Source: DTU015 sp964406505 (lineage in GTDB: Bacteria > Bacillota > Sulfobacillia > Fermentithermobacillales > Fermentithermobacillaceae). From it: a DNA stretch of 29,015 bases. Below are positions 1 through 7,399 of the stretch, piece after piece. How positions within the stretch are numbered: position 1 is the first letter of the stretch; every line of letters starts with the position of its first letter. Position numbers and translations under genes: made by a program. The notes under the pieces were generated by a model, which saw only the letters and a program-made list of their open reading frames with translations, did not search any database and was not told where the DNA came from. The stretch covers positions 1 through 29,015 of the forward strand of contig CAYORX010000021.1 of NCBI GenBank assembly GCA_964406505.1. The letters are read 5' to 3'.

Positions 1-1
1 A

Positions 2-520
2 AAACTGAAGGTCCATTCGAGTCAGCCCGCACAGAAAGTATCTGCGCTTTTCGCCGACGGTAAAACTAGAGAATTATGCCCGACTGCTGATAAACAGACC
101 TGGAGTTTAGAACTCATGATGGGCTGTTTTTTACCGGTAGGTTCTCAAAACATTAAAGTAACAGGAAGTTTCCCATTTTTCGACAAAGAAATCACCCTAA
201 GGTTCACGAGGATCGAAAATTTGTGGATCTCTCCATCTATCTCACCCAATCCTGTTGGGCCCGGCCAAACCGTAGAACTTTATTGTGAAGCATCCAAAAA
301 TATAAAAACCCTGTCAGCTAATTTGTTTGAAAATACATATGACTTGATAAAAACCGGCCAGCTTTGGCTATCAAGTACACAGATACCTTTGACTCGCGAG
401 AAAGGTAAATATCCGGTAGTTTTTACCGGCCACTCTATCGACAAACAAGTTTCAACCACCATTTATCTAGAAATTGACAATACACTTTTTAGCGATTTGG
501 TTTTTATTTTGATTGACTGA
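2..520 (+). CDS. Ig-like repeat protein, 3' part only (5' end outside window)
   Basis: The reading frame is open from base 2, so the first ATG (116) is internal and the gene begins upstream of the window. The visible 172 residues hold two related segments of about 60 residues. Both share a pattern of a short hydrophobic strand, a W-S/L-S motif, a G-K/N-x-x-V-x-(F)-x-G strand and a closing strand ending in I-E or I-D, spaced by a P-x-P-V-G-P-G-Q linker. This is typical of tandem Ig-like beta-sandwich domains in secreted or surface proteins of Firmicutes, but I recognise no specific family. No signal peptide can be assessed because the N-terminus is missing. The gene converges with the TPR gene, with 25 bases between stops. 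Function unknown; a cell-surface or spore-coat location is only an inference from the fold. Confidence 0.7.
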   Translation, partial: KLKVHSSQPAQKVSALFADGKTRELCPTADKQTWSLELMMGCFLPVGSQNIKVTGSFPFFDKEITLRFTRIENLWISPSISPNPVGPGQTVELYCEASKNIKTLSANLFENTYDLIKTGQLWLSSTQIPLTREKGKYPVVFTGHSIDKQVSTTIYLEIDNTLFSDLVFILID

Positions 521-545
521 AACAATAGGGAGAATTGCTTTATTA

Positions 546-1415
546 CTACGCATTGTAGTTCAAGCATTTCTCCCGACTCATTTGGCCCAATTTGGAAACG
601 ATTTGCTGGTACGCAATTTGATAAGTGTTATCGTCTATTGGGTGTTTTTCTAATGCACTTTGTAACGTTTTTCTTGCCGCCTCCCTGTCCCCCTTCTCAT
701 ACAGCACTTCACTCCACCAGTAAAGACAATCGGGATGTTCTGGGGAAAGGGTTTTAGCAGCTATAAATTCTTCTTCTGCCTGAGTTTTTCTACCCATTTG
801 CCAAAATAGTTCACCTAGCTTTAAACGGCCCTCAACGTTGTCAGAAGATAATTCAAGTGATTTTTGATAAGCAGATATAGCCGACAGAAACTCTTTTTTC
901 TTTGCCAACACTTCACCATAAATCATGTAACTTAATGGATTACGATTCGCGATACTTATACAATGTATAGCTTCTAAGAACGCATCATCTATCCTACCAA
1001 CTTTTAAAAGTGCTCTAGCTAAAATAACTCTAGCACTAATATCGTTAGGCACTCTTTCCAAGCCTTTTTCTAAAAGTTTGATCGCTTCTACGGTATCGCC
1101 TTCTGCATAAGTCAAACTTCCTAATGTACAATAAGCATTATTCGTACCTTTGCCGCTGTTTATTGCTTGGCGATATCTAATGTTTGCTTTTTCATAATCG
1201 TGAATAAACCAGCGGTACATGAATCCAATATGCTCATTGATAATCCAAGGAACAGTATATTTCCCAATTATCACCCAAATAAGCACGCTTACCAACGCTA
1301 TACGGCCATCCAATTTAAAAAACTGCCATGACAAGATCCCAGTAATGATTATCAGAAAGAATATATAATTCCACATATGGTGAAATGCAAACCTAAATGG
1401 TTCTTTCAAACACAA
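546..1415 (-). CDS. membrane-anchored tetratricopeptide repeat protein
   Basis: The 289-residue protein has two membrane segments (about residues 15-32 and 37-59), followed from about residue 90 to 265 by repeated 34-residue helical units with TPR-like A/G/Y/A/P spacing (for example L-x-x-G-x-x-x-A-x-x-x-Y-x-x-A/S-L-x-L). Such proteins usually act as scaffolds; no enzyme motif is seen and the partner is unknown. The start is a TTG at 1415 with GGGAG about four bases upstream; no better in-frame start was seen. It stands alone, 180 bases downstream of rbgA on the same strand, in place of the rnhB often found here. The gap before it is AT-rich with only a weak promoter candidate. The TPR call is solid; any role is not known. 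Confidence 0.75.
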   Translation of the reverse strand: MCLKEPFRFAFHHMWNYIFFLIIITGILSWQFFKLDGRIALVSVLIWVIIGKYTVPWIINEHIGFMYRWFIHDYEKANIRYRQAINSGKGTNNAYCTLGSLTYAEGDTVEAIKLLEKGLERVPNDISARVILARALLKVGRIDDAFLEAIHCISIANRNPLSYMIYGEVLAKKKEFLSAISAYQKSLELSSDNVEGRLKLGELFWQMGRKTQAEEEFIAAKTLSPEHPDCLYWWSEVLYEKGDREAARKTLQSALEKHPIDDNTYQIAYQQIVSKLGQMSREKCLNYNA

Positions 1416-1595
1416 TCCACTCCCGGAAGCTCACATCTATTATTAACAACGATGAGTTTAAAGACCCACTATGCATTACCGACACATTTTTACATATTTA
1501 GTATGTACAAAACCGATTTTGCTCAAACAATCGAGTTGTAAATCATAAATCATATTTTCATCTAAATAAATCGGTATTTTTCATATTTAAAACAT
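1416..1595. other. AT-rich gap between rbgA and the TPR gene
   Basis: No gene or RNA is recognised. An 8-base inverted repeat (ACCGATTT at 1512-1519 and AAATCGGT at 1568-1575) encloses about 48 bases, and AAATCAT is directly repeated near 1540-1555. On the minus strand the repeat is followed by TTTTG, so it could be a weak terminator for rbgA, but the loop is very long. No convincing promoter for the TPR gene was found. Confidence 0.4.
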
Positions 1596-2375
1596 TTATT
1601 CGTAAGGTTTTTCTATAGAAAATTGACCGAGTTTTCCGTAGCGGAAATCTTGTATAAACGCGTTACTCGCTCGGGTAAAATCAACTGTTCCGCCCTTTAT
1701 TAAAAAACCTCTGTTCTGTCCAAATTCGGTGATATAAGATACAGGATGCTCCTTTTTCAAAACATGTTTCGCCAACCAAAAGGCTACTTCCTCACTGTCG
1801 TAGTGATTATCAGGAACAGCCCAAGTAGCCGCAAGCTTATATAACGTTTCGCCTTTAGCCTGAGAAGAATCAATCACCCCCGGAGTATCAAGAATTTCCA
1901 ACATACCTCGTCTCAGCCAATGACTGCCCCTTGTTAGCCCAGGCTTGGCTCCAAAGGAAGCCCTAGATGTTCCCAAAAGCCTATTCGCTAAAGACGACTT
2001 GCCTACGTTGGGCAACCCAAATAGCATCACCCTGAGAGGGCTTGCGACAACTTTAGAAGATGTTTCATGTTGTTTAGCAACTTGTTTTTCGTCAAGAAAA
2101 TCAATAAGGCCGCGTACTCCGCGGCCTGTGTTACACTCAACCGCAAAACAAGGCCAGCCCTGAGTTTTAAACTTACGTACCCAACTAGAGGTGATCCTAG
2201 ATTGAGCTAAATCCGGCTTGGTTAATACATATATGCGGCTCTTCTGCAAAAGGAAAGGCTGAACTATTTGGAGTGATGTTCTTGGAATTCTTGCATCTAA
2301 AAGATACAAAAAAGTATCAACCAGCGCTATTCTTTTTAGGTTAGGTAATCCTGGGTGTCGTTTTCTAGCACTCAT
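1596..2375 (-). CDS. rbgA: ribosome biogenesis GTPase RbgA (YlqF)
   Basis: This is a circularly permuted GTPase that acts late in 50S subunit assembly in Firmicutes. The motifs appear in permuted order: the DAR signature at residues 27-29, G4 as TKPD (52-55), a G5-like segment near 80-86, P-loop GLPNVGKSS (120-128), a G2 Thr near 148 and G3 DTPG (163-166). The C-terminal helical domain ends with the family pattern G-G-x-V/I-(D/N)-x-(T)...(F)-R-x-x-K-x-G-x-(F/L)-S. It is 259 residues against about 280 in Bacillus. The usual WFPGHMAKA opening is reduced to a bare HPG and several residues are lost before the DAR motif. G4 has Thr where Asn is common. The ATG overlaps the lepB stop in TAATG, implying translational coupling. 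It is the last gene of the ffh-trmD-rplS run. Confidence 0.9.
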   Translation of the reverse strand: MSARKRHPGLPNLKRIALVDTFLYLLDARIPRTSLQIVQPFLLQKSRIYVLTKPDLAQSRITSSWVRKFKTQGWPCFAVECNTGRGVRGLIDFLDEKQVAKQHETSSKVVASPLRVMLFGLPNVGKSSLANRLLGTSRASFGAKPGLTRGSHWLRRGMLEILDTPGVIDSSQAKGETLYKLAATWAVPDNHYDSEEVAFWLAKHVLKKEHPVSYITEFGQNRGFLIKGGTVDFTRASNAFIQDFRYGKLGQFSIEKPYE

Positions 2376-2881
2376 TATCTAACCGCGCCCGCAGCCTTTA
2401 AGGGCCATATAATAAAGATCGCCTTCCCCTTTAAAAGTTCTATATCAACTGGACCGAAAAACCGCGAATCTTCGCTATCTGTGCGATGGTCCCCCATTAC
2501 GAAAACCGTGTGCTCTGGAATAACAACGCTTGGCATATTAAACAACCCAGGAAACCGCACATATGATTCTTGTTGTAAAATACCATTAACATAAAGTCTA
2601 CCCAACCTTAACTCAACGGTATCGCCCTCAACCGCCACAATTCTTTTTATATAGTCCCTAGACTGGTCTAACGGATATTGTAAGACAACAACATCACCGC
2701 GCTGGGGTTTGTTAAATCTATAGGCTAGTTTTGAAACCAAAAGCCGTTCACCATTAACAAGAGTTGGCTCCATTGATGGGCCTTGCACTACAAAAGTTTC
2801 CACTATCAAACTTCTAATAACCACAGTTATTAGAACCGCAGCGATAACGACTTCAAGAATGTCTTTGGCAGTTTCAATCAT
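2375..2881 (-). CDS. lepB: signal peptidase I
   Basis: This membrane serine protease removes signal peptides from exported preproteins outside the cytoplasmic membrane. It has one N-terminal membrane segment (about residues 8-27), then the G-P-S-M-E-P motif with catalytic Ser36, the Y-I-K-R motif with catalytic Lys79, and box E as M-G-D-H-R-T-D-S-E-D-S-R (His where Asn is frequent). At 168 residues it is the short Gram-positive type. The ATG overlaps the rplS stop by four bases (ATGA) and its own stop overlaps the rbgA start. Its place beside rplS and rbgA is common in Firmicutes, and with ffh and ftsY nearby the window covers targeting and processing steps of protein export. Confidence 0.95.
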   Translation of the reverse strand: MIETAKDILEVVIAAVLITVVIRSLIVETFVVQGPSMEPTLVNGERLLVSKLAYRFNKPQRGDVVVLQYPLDQSRDYIKRIVAVEGDTVELRLGRLYVNGILQQESYVRFPGLFNMPSVVIPEHTVFVMGDHRTDSEDSRFFGPVDIELLKGKAIFIIWPLKAAGAVR

Positions 2882-3222
2882 CTTCTCTTTTCCCGAATCC
2901 TCGCCGACCTTCCAGACAACCCTCTTAAGTAAAAAAGCTTAGCCCTTCTTACGTGCCCCCTACGAAGAACTTGAATCCTTTCTATTCGCGGTGAATGTAC
3001 TGGAAATGTTCTTTCGACGCCCACGCCGTATGATATACGCCTCACGGTAAAAGTTTCGCGTAAACCACCACTTTGCCGCCTTATGACTACCCCATCGAAA
3101 GGCTGAATTCTTTCCCGACCGCCTTCAACCACTTTGAAAAACACTCTAACGGTGTCACCAGGCCCAAAGTTCGGTAAATCAGTTTTGATCTGGGCTCGCT
3201 CAATCTCCTGAATTATGTCCAT
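2878..3222 (-). CDS. rplS: 50S ribosomal protein L19
   Basis: L19 lies at the 30S-50S interface. The family features are clear: an N-terminal I-x-x-I-E segment, F-G-P-G-D-T-V-R-V near residues 20-28, the R-x-Q-x-F-x-G-V-V-I-x-R core, E-x-F-T-V-R-R-I-S-Y-G-V-G-V-E-R-x-F-P-V-H-S-P, and a basic C-terminal R/K tail. A longer reading frame begins at 3243. I chose the ATG at 3222 because AGGGGTG lies six bases before it and the resulting 114 residues fit the family. This start lies inside the 3' end of trmD (23-base overlap), so the two are probably translationally coupled. Confidence 0.95.
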   Translation of the reverse strand: MDIIQEIERAQIKTDLPNFGPGDTVRVFFKVVEGGRERIQPFDGVVIRRQSGGLRETFTVRRISYGVGVERTFPVHSPRIERIQVLRRGHVRRAKLFYLRGLSGRSARIREKRR

Positions 3223-3994
3223 ATATGTCACCCCTAGCTTCACTACAACTTATATTGTCTTCTACATCGTTATTTACTTGTTCTAAAAAACACCGATCTT
3301 CGAATGTAAGGCTGGCAGATTTAAGTAATTCCGGGCGTCTTTGTAAGGTGCGCTTAATAGCTTCTTTACGACGCCATTCCCAAATGTCGTCATGTCGACC
3401 TGTAAGCAACACATCTGGCACCTTATATCCACGATATACTGACGGCCTGGTATAATGTGGTCCTTCCAAAAGACCATCGTAAAATGAATCCTGTGAAGCA
3501 GATTTAGAATCTCCTAAAACTTCAGGGATAAACCTAACAGACGCATCAAGAACCACCATGGCTGCCAACTCCCCACCGGTCAAAACATAATCTCCGATCG
3601 AAATCTCCATGTCTGCCAAATATCGAATCCTTTCGTCAAAACCCTCGTAGTGCCCAGCTATTAAAACGAGATCGGACGCTCCAGCTAGACGCTTTGCTAT
3701 ATTAGAAGTTAATGTCCTCCCTTGAGGAGTAAGCAAGACCACGAAGGGTTCTCGGTTCAATTGATCCTTTATCCAATCTAATGCCTTAAACACAGGTTCG
3801 GGTTTTAAAACCATTCCCGGTCCCCCACCATAAGGATAATCATCAACAGTCTTATGGATATCAGTCGCGAAACAACGAATATTAACGAGGTGAATTTTTA
3901 TAAACCCTTTTTTCTGTGCTCGCTTGATAATACTTGTATTTATAGCAGGCAAAAACATATCGGGAAATAGTGTAAGTATATATACATCCAACAC
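3200..3994 (-). CDS. trmD: tRNA (guanine-N1-)-methyltransferase TrmD
   Basis: TrmD methylates G37 at N1 in tRNAs carrying a G36G37 anticodon context, using S-adenosylmethionine bound in a trefoil-knot fold, and so prevents frameshifts. Visible motifs are G-G-G-P-G-M near residues 56-61, L-L-T-P-Q-G-R, G-H-Y-E-G-F-D-E-R, S-I-G-D-Y-V-L-T-G-G-E-L and D-S-F-x-D-G-L-L-E. The C-terminal L-T-G-R-H-D-x-I-x-x-W-R tRNA-binding motif is present. At 264 residues it is slightly long because of a tail of about 25 residues that runs through the rplS start. The start is GTG at 3994 (or the TTG after it), four to seven bases after GGGAGGG. In most relatives rimM lies directly upstream; here only 44 bases separate it from khpA. 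Confidence 0.95.
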   Translation of the reverse strand: MLDVYILTLFPDMFLPAINTSIIKRAQKKGFIKIHLVNIRCFATDIHKTVDDYPYGGGPGMVLKPEPVFKALDWIKDQLNREPFVVLLTPQGRTLTSNIAKRLAGASDLVLIAGHYEGFDERIRYLADMEISIGDYVLTGGELAAMVVLDASVRFIPEVLGDSKSASQDSFYDGLLEGPHYTRPSVYRGYKVPDVLLTGRHDDIWEWRRKEAIKRTLQRRPELLKSASLTFEDRCFLEQVNNDVEDNISCSEARGDIYGHNSGD

Positions 3995-4038
3995 ACATCC
4001 CTCCCGAAATTTAGGCGGTTTTTGACGCCGTTCTACAA

Positions 4039-4272
4039 TTACTCAAGGATCTCGACCGTAGCGCGTTTACCATCCTTCGCCGCCGCGGCTTGAACTAAAG
4101 CTCTCACCGCGTGAATTACACGACCTTTCTTTCCGATTACTTTCCCCATATCTTCAGGAGCAACTCTCAGTTCAAAAACTACTGCCCTTTCACCTTCGAC
4201 TTCATTCACTTCTACCTGATCGGGAATATCCACAATAGATTTAGCAATAAACGTAACGAGTTCTCTTAACAT
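4039..4272 (-). CDS. khpA: KH-domain RNA-binding protein KhpA (YlqC)
   Basis: This small single-KH protein is found between rpsP and the rimM-trmD pair in Firmicutes. In other species KhpA binds RNA, often with KhpB, and influences cell-wall growth and division; its role here is inferred. The KH GxxG loop is seen as G-K-V-I-G-K-K-G (residues 43-50), with the usual beta strand before it and an A-V-R-A-L-V helix after it. A longer frame opens with GTG at 4278, but the SD sequence GAGGAGG sits directly against that codon; it is six bases before the ATG at 4272, which I take as the start, giving 77 residues. It follows rpsP by a short gap in the same run. Confidence 0.92.
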   Translation of the reverse strand: MLRELVTFIAKSIVDIPDQVEVNEVEGERAVVFELRVAPEDMGKVIGKKGRVIHAVRALVQAAAAKDGKRATVEILE

Positions 4273-4289
4273 ACGCACCCTCCTCGAAA

Positions 4290-4586
4290 CTAGTTATTCC
4301 CCTGACTGTTCTTACTCCGCTCATCACGAAGCAACTGCCATTTTTCAATAACTCCAACACGCTTAAGAATAGTCTTCACAGTCGGTGTGGGAACCGCCCC
4401 TCTTTCTAACCAAAGCATCGCCTTATCTTCTTTCACCTTGAACGTCACAGGTTCGGTAGTAGGATCATAATATCCAATCTCCTCAATATGCCTGCCGTCA
4501 CGGGGTGCTCTGGTGTCGGCTACCACTATTCTGTAAGAAGGCCTTTTTTTGGCACCCGTTCTTTTAAGTCTTATTTTTACCGCCAA
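4290..4586 (-). CDS. rpsP: 30S ribosomal protein S16
   Basis: S16 is an early-assembling 30S protein. The sequence after the start reads A-V-K-I-R-L-K-R, then G-A-K-K-R-P-S-Y-R-I-V-V-A-D, R-A-P-R-D-G-R, E-x-I-G-Y-Y-D-P and W-L-x-x-G-A-x-P-T, which is diagnostic. The frame can be extended upstream to an ATG at 4634 that overlaps the ffh stop, but this would add 16 residues unlike any S16. The TTG at 4586 coincides with the usual family N-terminus and has AAAGGAG about ten bases upstream, so I chose it, giving 98 residues. The gene follows ffh directly, the normal Firmicute order. Confidence 0.95.
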   Translation of the reverse strand: MAVKIRLKRTGAKKRPSYRIVVADTRAPRDGRHIEEIGYYDPTTEPVTFKVKEDKAMLWLERGAVPTPTVKTILKRVGVIEKWQLLRDERSKNSQGNN

Positions 4587-4633
4587 ATTATCACATCTCC
4601 TTTCTAGTTGATACTGCGTTTTGAACTCCACCA

Positions 4634-5953
4634 TTAAAACAAACGAAATTTACCTCGTTTATCGGAACCACTCATTCTAAACAACATTTTACGGGCTTGA
4701 AAAAATTGTCTCAAAAGTCGATTAACCTCTTGCACAGAAGTACCGCTTCCACTAGCGATTCTGCGTCTTCTGGAACCACTAATTATATCCGGTTTCTGTC
4801 TTTCATGAGGTGTCATAGATTGAATAATTGCCTCTACCCGCACTAATTCTTTTGGATCTACATCTACATTCATCGGCGCCCGAGAAACTCCGGGGATCAT
4901 GCGCATTAGATCCCCAAACGAACCCATTTTTTTAACCTCATTCATTTGATCCATAAAATCTTCAAGAGTAAACTGGCGATGCCTGAGTTTCTCCTCCATC
5001 TCGAAAATCTTTTTTTCATCAAAAGCTGCTTCGGCCTTTTCAATTAGTGTAAGCATATCACCCATACCCAAAATCCTTGACGCCATTCTATCTGGGTGAA
5101 ACACCTGAAAATCTTCAAGTTTTTCGCCTAAGGATGCAAACTTGATGGGCTTACCAGTAACTTTTGCGATGGATAACGCCGCACCACCTCTTGCATCGGA
5201 ATCTAGTTTTGTAAGAATCATACCGGTTATATCTATAACCCGATCAAACTCCCTAGCTACCTCGCAAGCCTCTTGCCCAGTCATTGCATCAACTACTAAC
5301 AAACGTTCCTGTGGTAAAGCGGCTTGGTTAATTTTACGAGCTTCAGACATCATTTTATCGTCAATTTGGAGTCTACCCGCAGTATCTATGATAACCACGT
5401 TATATCCTACTGTGGTTGCCTTTTGCACTCCTTTTTCAGCTATTATTTCTGGTGGAATATTGTCACCTAAAGTAAAAAACGAAACGCCTGCTGTTTTCGA
5501 GATAATCTCAAGTTGTTCCCTTGCCGCAGGTCGATAGGTATCACACGCAACTAACAATACGCTGCGTCCTCGCTTTTTTAGCTGCAAACCTAGTTTGCCT
5601 GCAGCAGTGGTTTTGCCGGAACCCTGAAGTCCATATAAAGCGATTACTATCGGGGAAGAGCCAGAGATATCAAGGGTATGAGTTTTACCGCCTAAGAGTT
5701 GGATTAGTTCTTCATTTACTATTTTGATCACTTGTTGTGCTGGAGTCAGACTTTCTAACACTTCCGAATCAACACATTTAGTCTTCACGTTAGAAATAAA
5801 ATCCTTAACAACCTTAAAATTAACATCAGCTTCCAAAAGAGCGAGACGGACTCCTCTCAAACCCTGGTCTATATCTTTTTGGGATAGTTTTCCCTTACCC
5901 CTAATTTTTTTAAAAGTCTCCGCAAGCCGCGAAGATAGATTTTCGAAAGCCAT
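4634..5953 (-). CDS. ffh: signal recognition particle protein Ffh
   Basis: Ffh is the SRP54-type GTPase that binds the SRP RNA and signal sequences of nascent membrane proteins and docks with FtsY. The N domain covers residues 1 to about 90. The G domain has G-L-Q-G-S-G-K-T-T (108-116), D-T-Y-R-P-A-A (138-144), D-T-A-G-R (190-194) and T-K-L-D (248-251). The M domain from about residue 295 is methionine-rich, with the RNA-binding S-R-R-R-R-I-A-x-G-S-G segment. At 439 residues it is the normal size. The ATG directly abuts the TAA of ylxM, with the SD sequence AGGAG inside ylxM. No SRP RNA gene (ffs) was seen in the window. Confidence 0.97.
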   Translation of the reverse strand: MAFENLSSRLAETFKKIRGKGKLSQKDIDQGLRGVRLALLEADVNFKVVKDFISNVKTKCVDSEVLESLTPAQQVIKIVNEELIQLLGGKTHTLDISGSSPIVIALYGLQGSGKTTAAGKLGLQLKKRGRSVLLVACDTYRPAAREQLEIISKTAGVSFFTLGDNIPPEIIAEKGVQKATTVGYNVVIIDTAGRLQIDDKMMSEARKINQAALPQERLLVVDAMTGQEACEVAREFDRVIDITGMILTKLDSDARGGAALSIAKVTGKPIKFASLGEKLEDFQVFHPDRMASRILGMGDMLTLIEKAEAAFDEKKIFEMEEKLRHRQFTLEDFMDQMNEVKKMGSFGDLMRMIPGVSRAPMNVDVDPKELVRVEAIIQSMTPHERQKPDIISGSRRRRIASGSGTSVQEVNRLLRQFFQARKMLFRMSGSDKRGKFRLF

Positions 5954-6328
5954 TTATGTCTCACTCCTTAAGTGTTCATTTTCTAACACTTCTAAAAGGC
6001 GTTTCCTCATATCCATATAATTGGCACTATTCATGTTTTTGACAAGCTCTTTAGCTACATTTATTATCTCTTGTTTTTGCGATAGTTTACGCTTAAAACC
6101 AAGTTTGTTTTCGTATGTAAACAGTGCACGTACACAACGCTTTAACGCGTCATCGCAACCTTGCCGCGTTATACCTAATTTTTCAGCCATTTCAGAAAGA
6201 GACAAGTCTTCATCTAACTTAAGATGAGCGACTTGCTTTTGTCTAGGTGGAAGAAGACCCTCATAGATATCTCTAAGAACTGTAATTTCATAAATATGTT
6301 CTGGCAAGGAATAAGAGATTTTCTTCAT
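5954..6328 (-). CDS. ylxM: YlxM/UPF0122 family helix-turn-helix protein
   Basis: This 124-residue protein belongs to the UPF0122 (YlxM/p13) family, encoded before ffh in most Firmicutes. In streptococci it associates with the SRP pathway and modulates GTPase activity; the role here is inferred. Visible features are the family opening (Y-E-G-L-L-P-P-R-Q-K near residues 24-33) and a sigma-70 region-4-like helix-turn-helix at about residues 40-65 (L-S-E-M-A-E-K-L-G-I-T-R-Q-G). The ATG at 6328 lacks a clear SD sequence, so the start is less certain than others. A sigma-A-type promoter lies about 50 bases upstream, making it the probable first gene of the ylxM-ffh-rpsP-khpA-trmD-rplS-lepB-rbgA transcript. 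Confidence 0.9.
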   Translation of the reverse strand: MKKISYSLPEHIYEITVLRDIYEGLLPPRQKQVAHLKLDEDLSLSEMAEKLGITRQGCDDALKRCVRALFTYENKLGFKRKLSQKQEIINVAKELVKNMNSANYMDMRKRLLEVLENEHLRSET

Positions 6329-6381
6329 GAATTAACGTCTAACCCCGCTGTCTTGGTAATCACCTTTACATACGTTACGAT

Positions 6382-6409
6382 TCTATATCAGTTCTACTTG
6401 CAAGGTCAA
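6382..6409 (-). promoter_or_regulatory. sigma-A-type promoter for the ylxM-ffh run
   Basis: On the minus strand, TTGACC (6409-6404) is separated by 16 bases from TATAGA (6387-6382), about 53 bases before the ylxM ATG, in the 104-base gap after ftsY. This is the only sizeable gap between ftsY and rbgA, so it plausibly drives the whole export and ribosome-assembly run. No terminator was seen after ftsY, so read-through from the fab-smc run is also possible. Confidence 0.6.
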
Positions 6410-6432
6410 TACTTACATCTATAGATATCTTT

Positions 6433-7356
6433 CTAATAAGGAGAATCAATTCCGAATAAACTATGTGCAAAATCATTTGGATTGAAATCTTTTAGATCTT
6501 CGGCTTTTTCGCCAATTCCGACTAATTTAACTGGGATGGATAATTCGTCTGCTATAGCTACTGCAATTCCGCCTTTAGATGATCCGTCAAGTTTTGTGAT
6601 ACAAAGGGCGCTAACGCCAATATTTTTGACGAATTCCCTTGCTTGAATTAATCCGTTTTGGCCGGTAGTACCATCTATTACAAGAATAACTTCATGGGGA
6701 GAATTAGGTATTTCACGAGAAACCACCCGTACGATTTTTTCTAATTCCTGCATTAAATTTTTTTTCGTATGAAGTCTGCCTGCAGTATCTATCAATAACA
6801 AATCAGCTTTTCTTGCAACAGCAGCTCTTGATGCATCAAAAGCAACTGCACCAGGATCTGCCCCATGTTTATGCTTAACCAAGTCCGATCCTGTTCGCTT
6901 TGCCCAAACCTCCAATTGCTCACCAGCCGCAGCTCTAAATGTATCCGCAGCCGCTAGCATTACCTTTTGTCCACGTTGGCCCCATCTTTGAGCAAGTTTG
7001 GCAATTGTAGTGGTTTTCCCCGAACCATTCACACCCACGATCACATAAACAGTTGGACCAACATTTGCAACCTGCAAAGGGGCATGGATTGAGTCAAAGA
7101 TATCTGCTATCTTTTCTGCCATGGCTAAATACAAACTTTCTTCAGTTTCAAAAGATTTGTTATGGCACTCTTTTCGTAAAGTTTCGACAAGTTTTGATGC
7201 AGCTACTATACCTACATCAGAATATATAAGTACTTCCTCTAATTCTTCAAGAAACTCGTCGGTTAACGCACCGGGCCGAAATATTTTTTGAATCTTATCT
7301 CTCAAATTCCTAGACGTTTTTCTTAAGCCTAGTTTCAATTTTAAATACAAGCTCAT
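6433..7356 (-). CDS. ftsY: signal recognition particle receptor FtsY
   Basis: FtsY is the membrane-associated SRP receptor GTPase. At 307 residues it has essentially only the N and G domains, lacking the long acidic A domain of enterobacteria, as is usual in Firmicutes. Motifs are G-V-N-G-S-G-K-T-T (108-116), D-T-F-R-A-A-A (138-144), D-T-A-G-R (190-194), T-K-L-D (254-257) and G-I-G-E-K-x-x-D-L near the C-terminus. The basic N-terminal helix (residues 1-25) could contact lipid. The ATG lies 13 bases after GGAG, which is longer than usual; the next upstream in-frame codons include a stop, so no earlier start exists. It follows smc by 43 bases, and that gap contains a 17-base palindrome. Confidence 0.96.
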   Translation of the reverse strand: MSLYLKLKLGLRKTSRNLRDKIQKIFRPGALTDEFLEELEEVLIYSDVGIVAASKLVETLRKECHNKSFETEESLYLAMAEKIADIFDSIHAPLQVANVGPTVYVIVGVNGSGKTTTIAKLAQRWGQRGQKVMLAAADTFRAAAGEQLEVWAKRTGSDLVKHKHGADPGAVAFDASRAAVARKADLLLIDTAGRLHTKKNLMQELEKIVRVVSREIPNSPHEVILVIDGTTGQNGLIQAREFVKNIGVSALCITKLDGSSKGGIAVAIADELSIPVKLVGIGEKAEDLKDFNPNDFAHSLFGIDSPY

Positions 7357-7377
7357 TGAAAATCACAATCTCCTTTT

Positions 7378-7394
7378 TATATGAACTTCATATA
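7378..7394. repeat. 17-base perfect palindrome between smc and ftsY
   Basis: TATATGAA and TTCATATA flank a single central base. The palindrome lies immediately upstream of the AAAAAGGAG ribosome site of ftsY. It could be a protein-binding site or a small mRNA hairpin. No family is recognised, and a chance AT-rich palindrome is possible. Confidence 0.45.
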
Positions 7395-7399
7395 TAGAT

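Noticed and set aside
1512..1575. Long-range inverted repeat as rbgA terminator or RNA element
   Set aside because: The loop of about 48 bases and the short T run make it a weak terminator; it is recorded only as a note on the gap.
3995..4038. Remnant of rimM
   Set aside because: The 44 bases contain only the trmD ribosome site and a four-pair GGCG/CGCC stem, too little to call a remnant.
5142..5537. 131-codon plus-strand frame inside ffh
   Set aside because: It is opposite the Ffh GTPase motifs and has no independent signal.
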